A DNA stretch of 64,000 bases from Spirometra erinaceieuropaei (Eukaryota > Platyhelminthes > Cestoda > Diphyllobothriidea > Diphyllobothriidae), in NCBI GenBank assembly GCA_902702965.1, contig CACRXP010000406.1, forward strand, positions 452,034 through 516,033, read 5' to 3'. The position numbers and the translations under genes are program-made. Positions 1 to 11,548 of this stretch are shown here, piece after piece (positions within the stretch are counted from its first letter, which is position 1; every line of letters starts with the position of its first letter). The notes below the pieces were generated by a model. The model worked only from the letters and a program-made list of their open reading frames with translations, was not told the origin of the DNA and searched no databases.

Positions 1-16
1 GCGCGATACCACACTC

Positions 17-57
17 ACCTCCGACGATGGAAGCTTGTATGCTTTTGAAACGTCAGG
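17..57 (+). ncRNA. Degenerate small hammerhead-type ribozyme
   Basis: CCGACGA (21-27; consensus CTGATGA with U4 changed) is followed by T, a short stem around GAAGC/GCTT, and GAAACGTC at 47-54. Stem I is three pairs (CCT/AGG). Downstream sequence (TTCCCGAGATCGCC) matches the flank of the other copies in this window, which supports common descent. The U4 change would probably inactivate it. Confidence 0.45.
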
Positions 58-136
58 ACAGTAAAACTATGGTTCCCGAGATCGCCTTTTCTTCTCAATT
101 ATGTCCGGGGACGCGCATCTTCGCTTCTATTAGCAA

Positions 137-460
137 TATATACATATATATATATATATTGTGGTAGGGGGCGCTCACCGATCGTTCATACGGAACTCAC
201 TCGTTCCGTTGTGCCTTCAGAGCTCTCTCTCGAGCCCAACCAGCAGCCGCACAGCGGCGCATGATACATAGGCAGAATAACATTACCGACAAAGACAAGG
301 GAGACTGCAATTGCCATTTCTGGCTTATTAGCCGTCGTCAGCCAGCCATTCCCAAGCCCGAAGTTTGGAACACCCGAGCCTCGAACTCGCGACCTGTTGG
401 TTTAGAATTCAACGCCTCTACTCACCGGGCCACGAGTTGCGTCACTTTACTCCGGCAAAG
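137..460 (-). mobile_element. SINE family 2 (TA-tailed), copy 1
   Basis: Reverse orientation. A tRNA-like head carries GGCCCGGTGAGTAGAGGCG and B box GAGTTCGAGGCTC. A body with GGCTGACGACGGCTAATAAG follows, then a 3' block AACGGAACGAGTGAGTTCCG and GATCGGTGAGCGCCCCCTAC, ending in a (TA)n run at 137-160. Confidence 0.6.
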
Positions 461-671
461 TCACTGGGTCCTTTGATTAATTTTAAGGCAAACGTATTCC
501 TCACCTTCCGTTAAAACAACACTTTATGCCCTATTTTCATTATGTGTGTTTTTTAAATAAAAAAATTATTTTTGATGTATGATATGTTGCTGTAAATTCA
601 CGGCATCTCACAGACAAATATAATGATGCAGTTTTGATAAAAACTTCGTAAAGAAACAGCATTTTGGCATT

Positions 672-925
672 ACCGACAAATACAAGGTTTGTTAACCGAC
701 GTCAGCCAGCCATACCTAAACAGGGAGCGTGGGACACCTGAGGCGCCATCTAGCGACCTGTTAGTTAGAAGTCCAACGCCCCTAACCACTGGGCCACGGG
801 CGCGTTTTCCTGTCGGTTTCGATCGATAACATACGATGGTAGAGGGACGCTCACCGATCGTTTCTACGGAACTCCCTCGTCCCGTTGTGCCTTTCGGGCT
901 CTCCTTCGGGCCCAAACAGCCTACC
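672..925 (-). mobile_element. SINE family 2, two nested partial copies
   Basis: 672-820 is a reverse-oriented head and body (GGCCCAGTGGTTAGGGGCG on the minus strand). 836-925 is the reverse-oriented 3' block of another copy (GATCGGTGAGCGTCCCTCTA). Confidence 0.5.
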
Positions 926-958
926 CAAACCTGTAAGTTCCAGACCGGTTCACAGATT

Positions 959-1308
959 TCAGAAGTAACTGTGGCGTGGTCCCCCGCCAAATTAGCTTAT
1001 AAAGGCTTGACAGTAGTAAAGAGTGATTGTGAGCGGTTGCTGGTCTAGCTTTAGAGAGAGCTCGAAAGCCGCAAAGGAACGAGTGAGTTCTAAAGAAACG
1101 ATCGATGAGCACTCCTCTACTAACTCGACATTGTCAGAAGTAACTGTGACATGGTCCTCCGCCAAATGACCATATAAATGCTTGAAACTAGCAAAGAATG
1201 TTTTTGAGTGTTGTCTGGTTTGGCTCTATAAAGAGCCCGAAAGGCACAACTGGATGAGTGAGTTCCAAAGCAACGATCGGTGAGCAATCCTCTACTAACT
1301 GAACTTAG
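959..1308 (+). repeat. 175-bp tandem duplication containing SINE 3' blocks
   Basis: TCAGAAGTAACTGTG occurs at 959 and 1134. Each unit carries a CCGCCAAAT..TATAAA.GCTTGA segment and a SINE family 2 3' block ending ACGATCG.TGAGCA.TCCTCTACTAAC. Two copies, about 80% alike by eye. Confidence 0.6.
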
Positions 1309-1678
1309 TCAAAGCTAAAAGAAAACTAGATCGTTTGCTCAAAGGCCTAACTCCAGCGCCATATTTCTTCTTAAAGGCATGCACCGTTTGCATACCTTTA
1401 GTCAACAGTTCGGCCATCGTTGACGACGATATCCACCGTTCACTCCTTGGCATGGTAGACGCAAAGACGGTGAATTGCGCGTGAGTTATTTTGTCGTAAT
1501 AATCGAACGGCACTGCAACCACTTTAAATTCTTCCTCTCTCCCATTTCCTTCCTGGGCCCTGTGACAGGACTGAGTCCGGACGACCGCAGGCGGAAAGGG
1601 ACGCAAGGGGCTTGCGCGGCATAAACCTATGCCTATTTGTGTCATCATATGGCTTCTGGTCCGTGCAAATAGAGCCAT
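1295..1678 (-). other. Open frame of 127 codons, unrecognised
   Basis: A GC-richer minus-strand frame with PFDYYDKITHAQFTVFAST and a basic C-terminus. It overlaps the SINE tandem duplication at its 3' end and neighbours an RTE remnant, so a transposon origin is likelier than a host gene. Confidence 0.2.
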
Positions 1679-1982
1679 GATTTCACATAAAAAGACAAAG
1701 GAAGCGGCTTTGATTCCCTTTAGGTTGGCGTCTCATAGAAGTCACATTACAAAGGACCCACTACAGCCAGAATCTCCGTCCTGAGAGGGGGATAAAGTCA
1801 AACCTTTAGTGAGCAGCCACACAGGCCATGGCTTCTAGGGCGTTGTGGTGGATTCAGACGCGTCAAAATGCTTTCAGCGAAGAACATGGTCTCAAACTCA
1901 TTCTAACCAATCAGCCAACTGATGCAGACGCTGGGCTCGATGGCTGACAGAGTCATGTTCTTTAGAGTCCCCGACTTCTAAG

Positions 1983-2242
1983 TTAGAAATGTTGTTTCGC
2001 CTGAATTGAGCACATTGGTCGGGGTCTTGGAGACTGTTTCGTCTGACTGCAGTCAACCTTCCCTTGTATTTTCTTAACCCTGTGCGCCATCCAAGCGTGG
2101 TGCTGCCTATTCTTCTCGGCGAACACACTGCGGACTTCTTCATCGTTGGCTTGAAACCGGTTATGGCGTTGGTGGCCGAGAAAGCAATTGATCCCCAATG
2201 CCTCCAAAAAATTCAAATATATTTCATGGATAATATTCATAA
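1983..2242 (-). pseudogene. RTE-type LINE linker remnant
   Basis: The minus-strand frame contains FQANDEEVRSVFAEKNRQHH followed by WMAHRVKKIQGKVD. This matches the same RTE linker seen at 6.7-7.4 kb, but with an internal deletion between the two blocks. Nothing else of the element is recognisable on either side. Confidence 0.5.
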
Positions 2243-2279
2243 AATTATTTATTTTAGAGTATTTGATAGACAATTATGT

Positions 2280-2957
2280 ATTTTCTAAATTTTATTTTCG
2301 AAGGAGGGGTATAATTCGGTCTTAACACAGTTTCTAATTGTGACATTTTTTTAATACCGTGAAATGGCCCTTCAAAAAACGTCATGTCTTTGCATTTGCC
2401 AACATGGCTTGTAAAGTTAACAATGTGGACCAAACCCACTGCTTAATTTTATGAACCCGATACGGTTTTCTCTTAATACGGTCGAGAAATGTATGGTTTT
2501 CCTTACGCGGAAAGTATATGGCTTGTACTTTGGGAAACCTGAATGCAAGTATAACGGCCAGTCGGATTCAAAATTATTCGGCAATTAGAAACGTTTTATA
2601 AAACCGACTTATACCTTCCTTTCGAGTGTAAGTTGAAAAAAGACGTTATTTTCTACTGAATGAGCAAATGAATGGATATTTTTATGCGTGTTTCTTACGG
2701 AATTTAGTTGAATATTTAAGGGCATCGAGAAACAAAGAAACAAATGCTTGCTAATTAAGTAGTCATTTTTTACGAAGTATGATCTTAAATGCAGCTGAAA
2801 AGAAGTTTGTTCGAAAGCCCGCGTCCTGTAGAAACTGGATTATTATAGAATTAAGCTGCGCGATGATTGCTTTTACAATCCTACTTAATTAATTTATTCG
2901 AAACAGAAGTGCATTTTGGAATTCTTGTTAAGATTTTGTGAGTTAGCCCACTTACTG
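2280..2957. mobile_element. Palindromic TA-flanked element, right part
   Basis: Right two-thirds of the ~1-kb element family, ending GAGTTAGCCCACTTACTG|TA, subfamily 2. The left arm is missing. Confidence 0.5.
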
Positions 2958-3639
2958 TATAGGCAGAGCAGAAAAACTTCAAAATCGGCAGAGCCACTTA
3001 ATCAACAGAACCCCAAGACGGTATTACTATAAATCGATCATACAGCATAGTCTTCCGTACACTTTGTGGATTAGACAGAGACAATCCTAAATGCAGACTT
3101 AATGGTGATATGAAAGCCATGCAGGAGAGTTAAAGTGAAATCATAGGTGATAATAAACGGTTGTTTTGTAAGTAGATATCTACGGATGTTAGAGAACCTT
3201 TAATTGACTAGAAAGAACCTGACTAAATGAAACTGTGCCCTTGAGAAACATTTTACCTGAACAGAATGAAATGACTGACGACAGTGGTAAAGGAGGCATT
3301 TCGAAAAAAACGCAGCTTATGGAAAATCGTTCTCGAAACGGAAGTGTAGAAAAAGCTTGAAGTCGGGACAATTTAAAAAAGGACATAAGCTTGAAGCACG
3401 TGGTCCTTGTAAACTGAAGCCACGTGATTTTTACGAACTACCTGTCGCAGTTTGTCATCGGCCCACTTATACAGAGAGCATCATTTACGCCGCAGCTACT
3501 TCTAACATAATTAAAGATTTAAGTTCCGATCAAGTCACCTGAACCAGATTATACTTCAGACTTACACCTACGTCAATTAACTAAGTAATTAGATTAACGC
3601 CCATGAATCATCGTTCGAAAATATCTTGAAGCTGGTAAA

Positions 3640-4290
3640 TTTCCGGTTATATCAAAGTTGGCAAATGTCCTACCCATCCGTAAGGGAGGAAGATGCTTAT
3701 ATCCCAAAATCTACCGGCCGGTCTCTCTGGCATGGATACTCTGTAAGCTTACGGAAAGGGCAGTTGGAAAATCAATTATCTTGTTTTATGCATTCCGCTG
3801 AAAAATCAGTTCAATTCAACATGGTTCATGGGGAAAGATATCCTGTCGTACAAACCTTATTATCCCAATCAAACGTTTATTGAAGCCAGTGGATAATGAA
3901 CATTCTGTCAAGATCTGTCACTTTAATTTCAACAAGGCCTTTGATTGCATTTCACACAAGCGCATCATCCAAAAGGTGTCAGACCTACAAATAAAAGGAA
4001 ACATTCTTAACAGGATTCAAGAATTTGCAAACAATCGTAGACGAATATTTACTTCGTTTGGCTACTAATTAGAATATGAATCTGTTGAATTTGGAGTGCG
4101 GCAATGATTAGTTCTTCGTTCGTACCTAATTATTATCAACGTAAATGACCAAGTACGACAACTGAAGTCGGATATAGCGTTCTCAGCAGGTGATCTGATA
4201 AAAGATAAAAAACTGGAAAATATTACAGAATGATATAGAAAAGATGCAGGGATGGATCGACATCTCGTTATGAAATTCCATGCTAGCGAA
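3640..4290 (+). pseudogene. CR1/Jockey-like LINE reverse transcriptase remnant
   Basis: One frame holds SSIQHGSWGKISCRTNLI and then ICHFNFNKAFDCISHKRII, which is the RT motif-A region (usually LDFSKAFDxVxHxxL). LQIKGNILNRIQEFANNRR and ESVEFGVRQ follow, then a degraded catalytic box FSAGDLIKDKKLE where FADD is expected. Stops occur after the motif-A block. The endonuclease domain is not recognisable upstream. A hammerhead motif begins directly after it, at 4291. Confidence 0.65.
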
Positions 4291-4334
4291 TGTCTCTGAT
4301 GATGGATTCGAGTGAGAATCCGAAACGTCAGGCA
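4291..4334 (+). ncRNA. Small hammerhead-type ribozyme (best copy)
   Basis: CTGATGA is at 4296-4302, one extra T follows, then a perfect 6-bp stem II GGATTC/GAATCC (4304-4309, 4316-4321) with a 6-nt loop, then GAAACGTC (4322-4329). Stem I is five pairs: TGTCT (4291-4295) with AGGCA (4330-4334). Stem III is reduced to the A-U and C-G pairs inside GAAACGTC with no loop. This is the form known from PLE-associated small hammerheads that work as dimers. Cleavage is predicted after C4329. It lies just downstream of a LINE RT remnant. Confidence 0.75.
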
Positions 4335-4616
4335 AATAAACTTCCTGTCCCAGTGACCGCATCTTCATCTTCTGAACCGTGCTTCACTTAGCCGCCATCG
4401 TCTGCAGAGCTAGCAACAATTTTGACGACAAGAGATGGACTCGGGAAGAATATCCATTTTTTATATCACGATGAGGACTAGTCGTTAACAAGGCTGCGTG
4501 TGACGGCACGCCTAGGAACGGCTCCGTTCGCGCTAACCACCTGCGTCATCACCCACGCAGGTAGATGCGTTACAGGCACCGGCGATCGGAAATATATTCC
4601 CAATCGAAAACCGACA

Positions 4617-4920
4617 GGACAACGGGCTCGAGGCCCAGTGGTTACAGGTGTGGACTTCTAACTAACGCGCCACGAGTTCGAGCATCGGGTGTTCCACAAT
4701 TCGGGGCTGGGTACGACTGGCTGACGACGGCTAATAAGCCACAAATGACCATTCCATTCTTCCTTGTCCCTATCGGTAATAACATACTGCCTTTATTACG
4801 CGCCGCTGTGGGGCTGCTGGTTGGGCTAGAGAGAGGGCCCGTAAGGCAAAACGGAACGAGTGAGTTCGGTAAGAACGATTGGTGAGCGTCGCCTACCATT
4901 ATATATGTATACATATACTA
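4617..4920 (+). mobile_element. SINE family 2, best full-length copy
   Basis: Head GAGGCCCAGTGGTTA and GAGTTCGAGCATC, body GGCTGACGACGGCTAATAAG, 3' block AACGGAACGAGTGAGTTCGG and GATTGGTGAGCGTCGCCTAC, then a short TA-rich tail. About 300 bp. Confidence 0.62.
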
Positions 4921-4994
4921 CAAATTATAGAACTCACTAGCGGCCCAGGTAATTTAATATAAGAAGACGGGAAGGCGATCGCTGGGACCAATTG

Positions 4995-5035
4995 TTTTTT
5001 CATTCGACGTTTTGAACTCTCACTCGAGCCAATCT
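4995..5035 (-). ncRNA. Hammerhead-type ribozyme remnant at the PLE 3' end
   Basis: On the minus strand the order is GGCTCGAGTGAGAGTTC, then AAAACGTC, then AACAATTGGTCCCAGCGATCGC. It aligns with the stem II, GAAACGTC and flank of the intact copies, but the CTGATGA box has decayed. It sits downstream of the PLE pseudogene at 5100-6600 on the same strand, as expected for a PLE terminal repeat. Confidence 0.45.
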
Positions 5036-5099
5036 TTAAAGCACGATAAAATATGTACAACTCATCACACATCTAACTCACCCCGGCCGGGTATGACCT

Positions 5100-6600
5100 C
5101 TAGCTGTGCTGCCGATTTGTTCACGCAGTGCTTGGTAGGCGATTGACAGATCGATATTTCGATTAATCGAGTCCTTGGCTGACTGCCACGTTTCCCGCAG
5201 CAAGCGAGCAGCTCGGTCGTTCTACTGGCCCTATATTCTCACGCACTGAAAGTCGAAGCCGTGTCCTGGCGAGGAGGCGGGGCGGCTGCCAGGGAAGTTT
5301 ATCCTTCCGTCTCACAGCAAACTCGTGTTCATGCAATCTCGTGCGTACCTGTTTCCCGGTTTCAGCAACACCATTGGCATGGCCACAACTGCTGTCTATC
5401 CGGCAAGTGACCCCTCCCCCATTGATAGGGATCATGTTTTTAGGCTGCATGAGTTTCCGGTGTGTTGTTGCTTCAGGTCTGTGAGCGACACCAATCCCAG
5501 GTTCGCTCATCAGTTTAGCGAATTCTTCTGACACACCGACTATATACGGCACTGAGCGCCAGCATTTGGTCTTGGTTGCCCCTCTGGTTTTCTTCCCCGG
5601 GATTTCCGTCCCCTTTTTTCAACAAAATTCCCCGGGAAGAAGTTCGCTGTGAAGGGTTCCCGCAGGAACTGGACCTCGGCCTTCTTGTCGACTGACTCGA
5701 TGCAATGGGTTTCTACACGCCCGTGGACCTTTCTCAAATACCTGCGTTTGTGCGAAAGGAAACTTAGAATACGGGAGGTATTCGTTTCCTTCCGGTAAAC
5801 CATTGTTTTTAGTTCACCATCAGCTTTTCTCTGAACTAGTATGTCAAGAAACGGAAACTGACAATCTTTTTCTTCCTCCCTTTTGAACTGTATGTCCGGG
5901 AAGATCGAGTTCAGTTGATGCGTGAATTCCCCAGTCTTGTCCCGATTGATGATTAAAAATGTGTCATCGACATACCGTACCCACAGTCGTGGCCGATAGT
6001 GGTCGGAAGCCAGTATCTCTAGTCGCTGTACCGCTGCCTCAGCAATCAATCTGGATAACGGTTATCCCATGGGTGTAGCTTTGACTTATTCGTAAACAGC
6101 TCCGTTGAAGCTGAGGAAAGCCTTCAAGCAGTGCCTCAGGAGATCAAACAATAAGGTGTTTTATCTTCTGTTTTTTGTCCGTTTCGTTATAATGTTCTTC
6201 TCACAAGGTTTACAGGGTTTCAACCGCGAGGTGCTGTTGGATGGAATTGAAAGATGATATCAAGTCGAAAGAGACCATCACTTCATCATCTGTTAGTCGA
6301 ATACCTTGCAGCATTTCGATGAATCTTTCGGTTAAATTGTCACTTGTTTCAGAACCCTGAGTTAGAAAGTTCAGACGCCGAAACAGCCACTTGGTCAGAC
6401 CAAACTTTGGGATGCCTCATAAGGAAACAGTCGGCCGTAGGGGAGTTCCTGGTTTATGTGCATTGGGGCTTCGGCCACATAGGCCTTTCTAAAGGTCTCT
6501 GTTGTAGATGGCCGTTGAGACGATTAAGAAGGAAACGAGCGAGATTTTTTTGTAATTATCACCGAGTTACCCCTTTTCTTTCTACGCGTTGATGTAAACG
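5100..6600 (-). pseudogene. Penelope-like element, RT and GIY-YIG remnant
   Basis: Reading down the minus strand: HKPGTPLRPTVSL, an in-frame stop, GIPKFGLTKWL (6500-6390); a palm segment around VMVSFDLISSF (about 6290-6260); TPMG then AEAAVQRLE (about 6075-6020); and the catalytic box RYVDDTF (about 5980-5957). The finger/thumb FPDIQFKREEE and MVYRKETNTSRIL follow, down to 5540. A second frame, 5552-5163, carries the endonuclease part with CRIDSSCGHANGVAETGKQ and RTRLHEHEFAVRR. This is the RT then GIY-YIG order of canonical PLEs. Stops and at least one frameshift make it dead. The longest intact piece is 169 codons. A decayed ribozyme follows at 5035-4995. Confidence 0.8.
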
Positions 6601-6663
6601 ATGGTCGCGTCCCCGGACTAACGACGTTAATGTGTTTGTCAACCTAGGACAACCACGTTTGCA

Positions 6664-7480
6664 AACTTGAACCTGCATCGTTCCAGAACCTGGCGTCTTC
6701 CGTTGGATGATCAATGTACCGCTCTAATCGTTTTTATGGGTAAATGTGGGGAATCTAAGGAATCCTTATATTCAGCCTGTGGGAGCCGGTCGATGGCAAC
6801 GTCTGAAATCGTGGATACGAGGTTTAGTACACTTCTGAATTGTTCGGCTTTGTGTTTTTTTTCTTTCGTTTTTTTGCGTGACGAGTGTTGATCCGTCGGA
6901 GCTGAGGAGCGATACGGTACCTTAGGCTGTGGGGACGTAGACTGCCTTAATTCCAGCAGAGTGTCCAGAGCGTATCCTTGACTTTCCTCTGTCTTACAAT
7001 CCGTCCAGGTGTCCTATATTCCCCTCAGTCGTTGCTGCTCAAGACGTCTACATATAAAGGAAACCGCCCTGTTGTCGTCGTTGATGCGATCGATGTATGC
7101 TCCGTGCAGTATGTTCTTCTAGATGTGTAGTATGCGGATATCTGTGTCATTTTTGTCGTGTTGGCGACGGGCGCAGCCGAGGACTCCAAGACTTTAGAGT
7201 GGATGACATTCCGCAGTTGACACCACCGTCACTCCATGGTGGCGTTGTAGTTCGGAGCCTTAATTCCTTCCAGGTGCTGAGCTAATTAAATGTCGAATTC
7301 TAGGCAATGAGCGGACAAATTAGACAAGGGCCTATCTGCCTTACCTAATGATCGTTTATCTTGTGGACTCCTGAAAGGTTTTAGCCGGAGTCTTATTTTG
7401 GAGCCGACGCGGAGCTGATCCGTGAAGCCGTCAGCGTCGCAGATGGCCTTCGTCACCGGCCCGTCCTGTTGGCCTTGCCA
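6664..7480 (-). pseudogene. RTE-type LINE remnant (endonuclease end to RT start)
   Basis: In order on the minus strand: VTKAICDADGFTDQ and IRLRLKPFRSPQDKR (7450-7360), VLGCARRQHDKNDTDIRIL (about 7190), HGAYIDRINDDNRAV then ICRRLEQQRLRGI (about 7110-7010), and EESQGYA. GTVSLLSSDGSTLVTQK follows (about 6930-6880), then KAEQFRSVLN and STISDVAIDRLPQAEYKD (about 6850-6780). These blocks follow the linker between endonuclease and RT in flatworm RTE elements, as I know the family. Several stops and frame changes are present. It abuts the PLE remnant on the same strand. Confidence 0.7.
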
Positions 7481-7759
7481 TGGGAAGCAGAGTCACCCTA
7501 GCAGTCTGTGGAAACGGAGTGTGGTTCGTTCGGTTGGTTTGACTGTGAGTTTCATCTTTACGAGCCATGGCCAACGTGCGAAAACATGACCCTAGAACTT
7601 GTTTGAGGCTCCTTTTCTGTCTTTATCCTACCGAGGGCTAAACAGTGCTGTCTCTAAGCAAGGCCTCTTAGGTTTCTTTGACGGCTGATTGACCCATATG
7701 CTGTAGTAGGAGAGCGACCGGAACTATCCTGGACCGCATAAGGAATTGTATGCCGTCCG

Positions 7760-9050
7760 CTTCGAACAGTTTTCAAAAGTGATAAAAGAAAGGGAAGCAT
7801 AATAAACGGATAATGCCGGATAACCCCATCTGGCTGAGCTTTCTATTTAAGGTGGTTACTTACGAGCGGCCGCTAGGCAGAACCCAGCCTGAGGGAGCCC
7901 CAGATGTGATTCGGGTGTCAATTAGGGCCCAAGTGGAGCATTCACTACTTGCATTATTCGACCTGCCAAATTTGCTCGGTTAGCCTTTAACTATATGCAT
8001 ATATAATACAGCGGTTTTCTAAACAACGACCGAGTATAGTGTTAGCCAAGTTATCAGTAATTCTGGTGGCAGTGCAAGAGAAAACAGCCCTATATTTTTT
8101 ACAGACTGTTTTAAATTTTTGCTCCGCTGTAGAAAACTGGCCAGAAAACAATCAACGTCTGGAGTTGGAAATGTAGTATAGAGTTGATACTAGATGGCGG
8201 CAAACGTAGTGGTACTTTGATTCAAAAGCGCTTCCCTGAACTAGGCACAGGCATGCCTTATTTCTGATAGCATAATTGCAGCTCTGTCTCATCGTAGCCG
8301 ACCATTAGGATCCGCAAATATAGAAATGAAGGATTCCTCACAAATCATGCAGGTAGTGAGTGCTCTGCACCAGTCCTAACTGAACCGCGCCTCTCAAATG
8401 GGCCGAAAGGACTTACAATATGCATGGGTATTGATGGGTATATTGAACGACTAATTGAGTGCCGCTGAAATCAAGAAATCCCGGTTACTTACATGTAACA
8501 AGTAGCAACGAAATATCGAAAGAATTCACCGAGGTCGTAAAAGTGTATTCATTCAAAATATTGAACAAATGACATGTTGGGAAATGACCTAAGAGTGCCA
8601 TAAGGGTCACTATAGATCAGCAGGGACATTAAATTTTTCTTTGCATAAGTCCGCAACACATGCTACAAATATACGCTTTCAATGATCCAACCTGACGGAC
8701 TTTCTATTATTATATGGGGTACGGGATATTACCTGCCAAACCTTGTTTTGAACATCTCGTAATATACAAAAAACAGTCCCATTTAGCATTACTGATTATT
8801 CTCTTTTAGAAATGGTGGATAGTAATCCTCCACCCCGGCAGTGCTATTGCAGACTGTCTGGCGTCGTTTTGAGTGACATATCCTCTGTAATAGCTTCCGT
8901 GGCAACAGCGGTTTGTAAACAGTCACGGATCGCTGATGCGGCGCGTGACTTGTCGAGCACCTAGCGTCGAGATTCTGAAAAAAACCAAGAAAAATTTCAA
9001 GGTAAAACTTATCGGGTATATTTTTTGAAGAAATTCCTATGACTGTAGTT
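7760..9050. other. No gene seen
   Basis: AT-rich sequence between the RTE remnant and the PLE tails. No frame longer than 60 codons and no repeat recognised. Confidence 0.5.
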
Positions 9051-9184
9051 GATTTGTATTCCAGCTTGCCTCTAAGCGATGAAACATAATGAACTATAAC
9101 TTAAACGCTCTTGAATTATCTGTTGGAACTATTTTTTCAAAAATGGTTAAGACACAAGGGCTTCTACAAAACACTCGCGGGCAG

Positions 9185-9620
9185 TCAATATTTGTATGCA
9201 GTTAATCGATCTTTGGTCACGGTAGACGCGGATCGCACAGGCGGTTCTTCTGCGTGCACGGGACTGGCCTTCATTAGCCTGATGACAGTCACTGCTGCCG
9301 TTGCCGGTATTCGCTGACCCAGTTGTCTAGGGTAATTACGTCGAACCTTATAAAGCACGCAGAAAGCTTCGTTGGGGTTCACGCGATGCCCAGAATCAAC
9401 CATGTGTGCGAGGATGGAGCTGCATATGCCTTGAACTTCACCTTTTCTCAACCATGCTTTAATCCTCAATGGCACATGTGGTAGAGCGTTTACGTATAGC
9501 ACAATCTTGCAAGCAGTCTTGGTTGCTACGACCCCTTCCCCTTGATGACCCAATTGCCACATATCTTTTGCTTGACTGACAAAAAACACAGTCAGCAAGA
9601 CCTTCTGTTGGTGCAATGAT
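9185..9620 (-). pseudogene. PLE endonuclease tail, copy 1
   Basis: A 143-codon minus-strand frame includes SSILAHMVDSGHRVNPNEAF, VLYKVRRNYPRQLGQRI and ATAAVTVIRL. This resembles the region after the GIY-YIG core of PLE proteins (HL..[ST]GH.V....AF..[IV]YKV). The GIY-YIG core itself is worn (YVNALPHVPLR). Direct repeats of about 130 bp flank it, at 9055-9185 and 9690-9825. Confidence 0.5.
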
Positions 9621-10343
9621 GTCTTCGTTGTGTGCGTGCTTGGTTCGAGTAGCCAGGGACGAAAATGCTTCTGGTCATTCTATGACTGCCGTGGATTCGT
9701 CTTCCAGCCCACCACTAAGCAAGGCAACAGACAGGAGTATAACTTTAACGCACTGGAATTATCCTTTCAATAATAGTTAAGACACAAGGGCTTCCACAGA
9801 GCACTCGGGGACTGTCAAGATTGGACAGAAAAGACTAAAACAGTGCATACCGCATAAGAGTCCAATAGTTATTTACTCAGTCATCCATTTACTTAGAAGG
9901 CAACCATTTTCTCGCCTAAACCGAGAATAATTTTGCGTTAAACAGATCTCAGTGTAAACAGCGTTTCATCACAAACATGGTCACCTAATGGGCCAGCGTT
10001 ATTTCGGGTTTGCCTTAGAAATGTCAAGCAAGGCAGGTAATCATTTGCGCTCAAAATGAAGTGGCGGTCATTATTGTCAAACAAATTAAAGTCAGACTAG
10101 CGAGTGGGAGTCGAAGATCGATTTAATCCCAAAGACGATTACCTGGGGTCATTTTTCATTCTTTGCAAATGTCGGCAGAGGCTGAACTGACAGATTTTGA
10201 GCATTGTTTGCTTTTGGCCTTACACGCAGTGAGTCTTGTAAGTAGACAAATCGGATGATGCCCCAAGAAGGCAAAAACTCTGAGCTACAACAAAAAATCA
10301 CATCTTCTTTAAATTTTACAGTTGAAGAAAGAGTTTCTCTTGC

Positions 10344-10660
10344 TTGACTGATAAAGCACAGTCAGTAAGACCTTCTGCTGGCGCGCTGATGTGTTCGTCC
10401 TGTGTGTTTAGGTTAAGCAACCAGCAACCAAAGTGCTTCTGGTTATCCTACATGATGTCTTCCTGCTTCGTGCGTCAATTCCCTTCATTAACTGACCTTG
10501 TCGGTCCTCGCCATCAGCTGATGGATTCCTTGTAGGCATGGCTGATGATTGCTGTCGGTCGAAGTGACCACACTATCAACATTAAGTTGACCTGGAATGT
10601 ACCTAAAAGGGTCTTCCGATCCACAGAAACTTTAACGGTAAGGGTATGGTTTATGGCCGA
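10344..10660. repeat. Third copy of the sequence flanking the PLE tails
   Basis: Matches 9570-9680 and 11440-11770 (shared blocks TGCTTGACTGA, ACCTTCTGCTGG, GGGTCTTCCGATC). It lacks the endonuclease frame. It shows that 9.05-11.8 kb was built by repeated insertion or duplication of one PLE terminal region. Confidence 0.5.
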
Positions 10661-11104
10661 ATCCACTTACGCCCGGGAAAGACAATTGTGCTAAATGAAA
10701 GAAATGTAAATTTAAAGTAATCTACCGGGATACGATTAGTGCCTAGTTTACACACATCGCTTGAAACCATTGTGCCTCAAATGAGCCTGTCTGAGTAAAA
10801 CGTGAAAACGTTCGTAAACCAAAATATGGATGCTCCTAAATATGAAAATAGTTTGTAGAAGACCATTTTAGGAGCATAAGCATGCTTTCGGTAATTTTTA
10901 ATTGGGCCAGTGCATTTACATGGCGAATTTGGCACAAAGAAAAACGAGTGAGCGGTAATAAAAATCGATTATGGTTCATCATTTCATACAAGCGTAGTGT
11001 TTGAATAGAGGGGAGAGAGAGGAGTCAGTACGTGGCAGTGGAATTCGGGTTCAGCCGTGTCACAGGGAGAGAAGAGGGGTAACGGGGTGCGGAGACATGC
11101 ATGC

Positions 11105-11548
11105 AATTTATCGATCTTTGTTCACGGTAGACTCGGAGCGTGCAGGATGTTACAGACGACAGTCACTGCTGTTGTTACCAGTATGCGCTGGCCCAGTTGT
11201 CTAGAGTAATTAGATGGGACCTTATAAATCACGACGAAGGCTTCGTTGGGGTTCATGTGATGCCCAGAATCAACCATGTGTGCGAGGATGGAGCTGCGTT
11301 TGCCTTTGAACTTCACCTTTCCTCAACCATGCTATAATTCTCAATGGCACACATGATAGTGCGTTGACGTATAGCACAATCTTGCAAGCAATCTTGATTG
11401 CTACGACGCCTTGCCCTTGGTGACCCAATAGCCGCATCTCTATTGCTTGAAGGATAAGCACACAATCATAAAAACCTTCTGTTGGTGCAATGATGTGTTC
11501 GGTGTGTGTGTGTGTGTGTGTGTGTTTGGTTTGAGTATCGAACGACAA
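11105..11548 (-). pseudogene. PLE endonuclease tail, copy 2
   Basis: Homologous to the copy at 9185-9620 but split by a frameshift: one frame ends near 11270 and SSILAHMVDSGHHMNPNEAF continues in another (11316-11122). A (GT)n run at 11500-11526 interrupts its upstream part. Confidence 0.5.
11500..11526. repeat. (GT)n microsatellite
   Basis: About a dozen GT units inside the second PLE tail. Confidence 0.9.
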
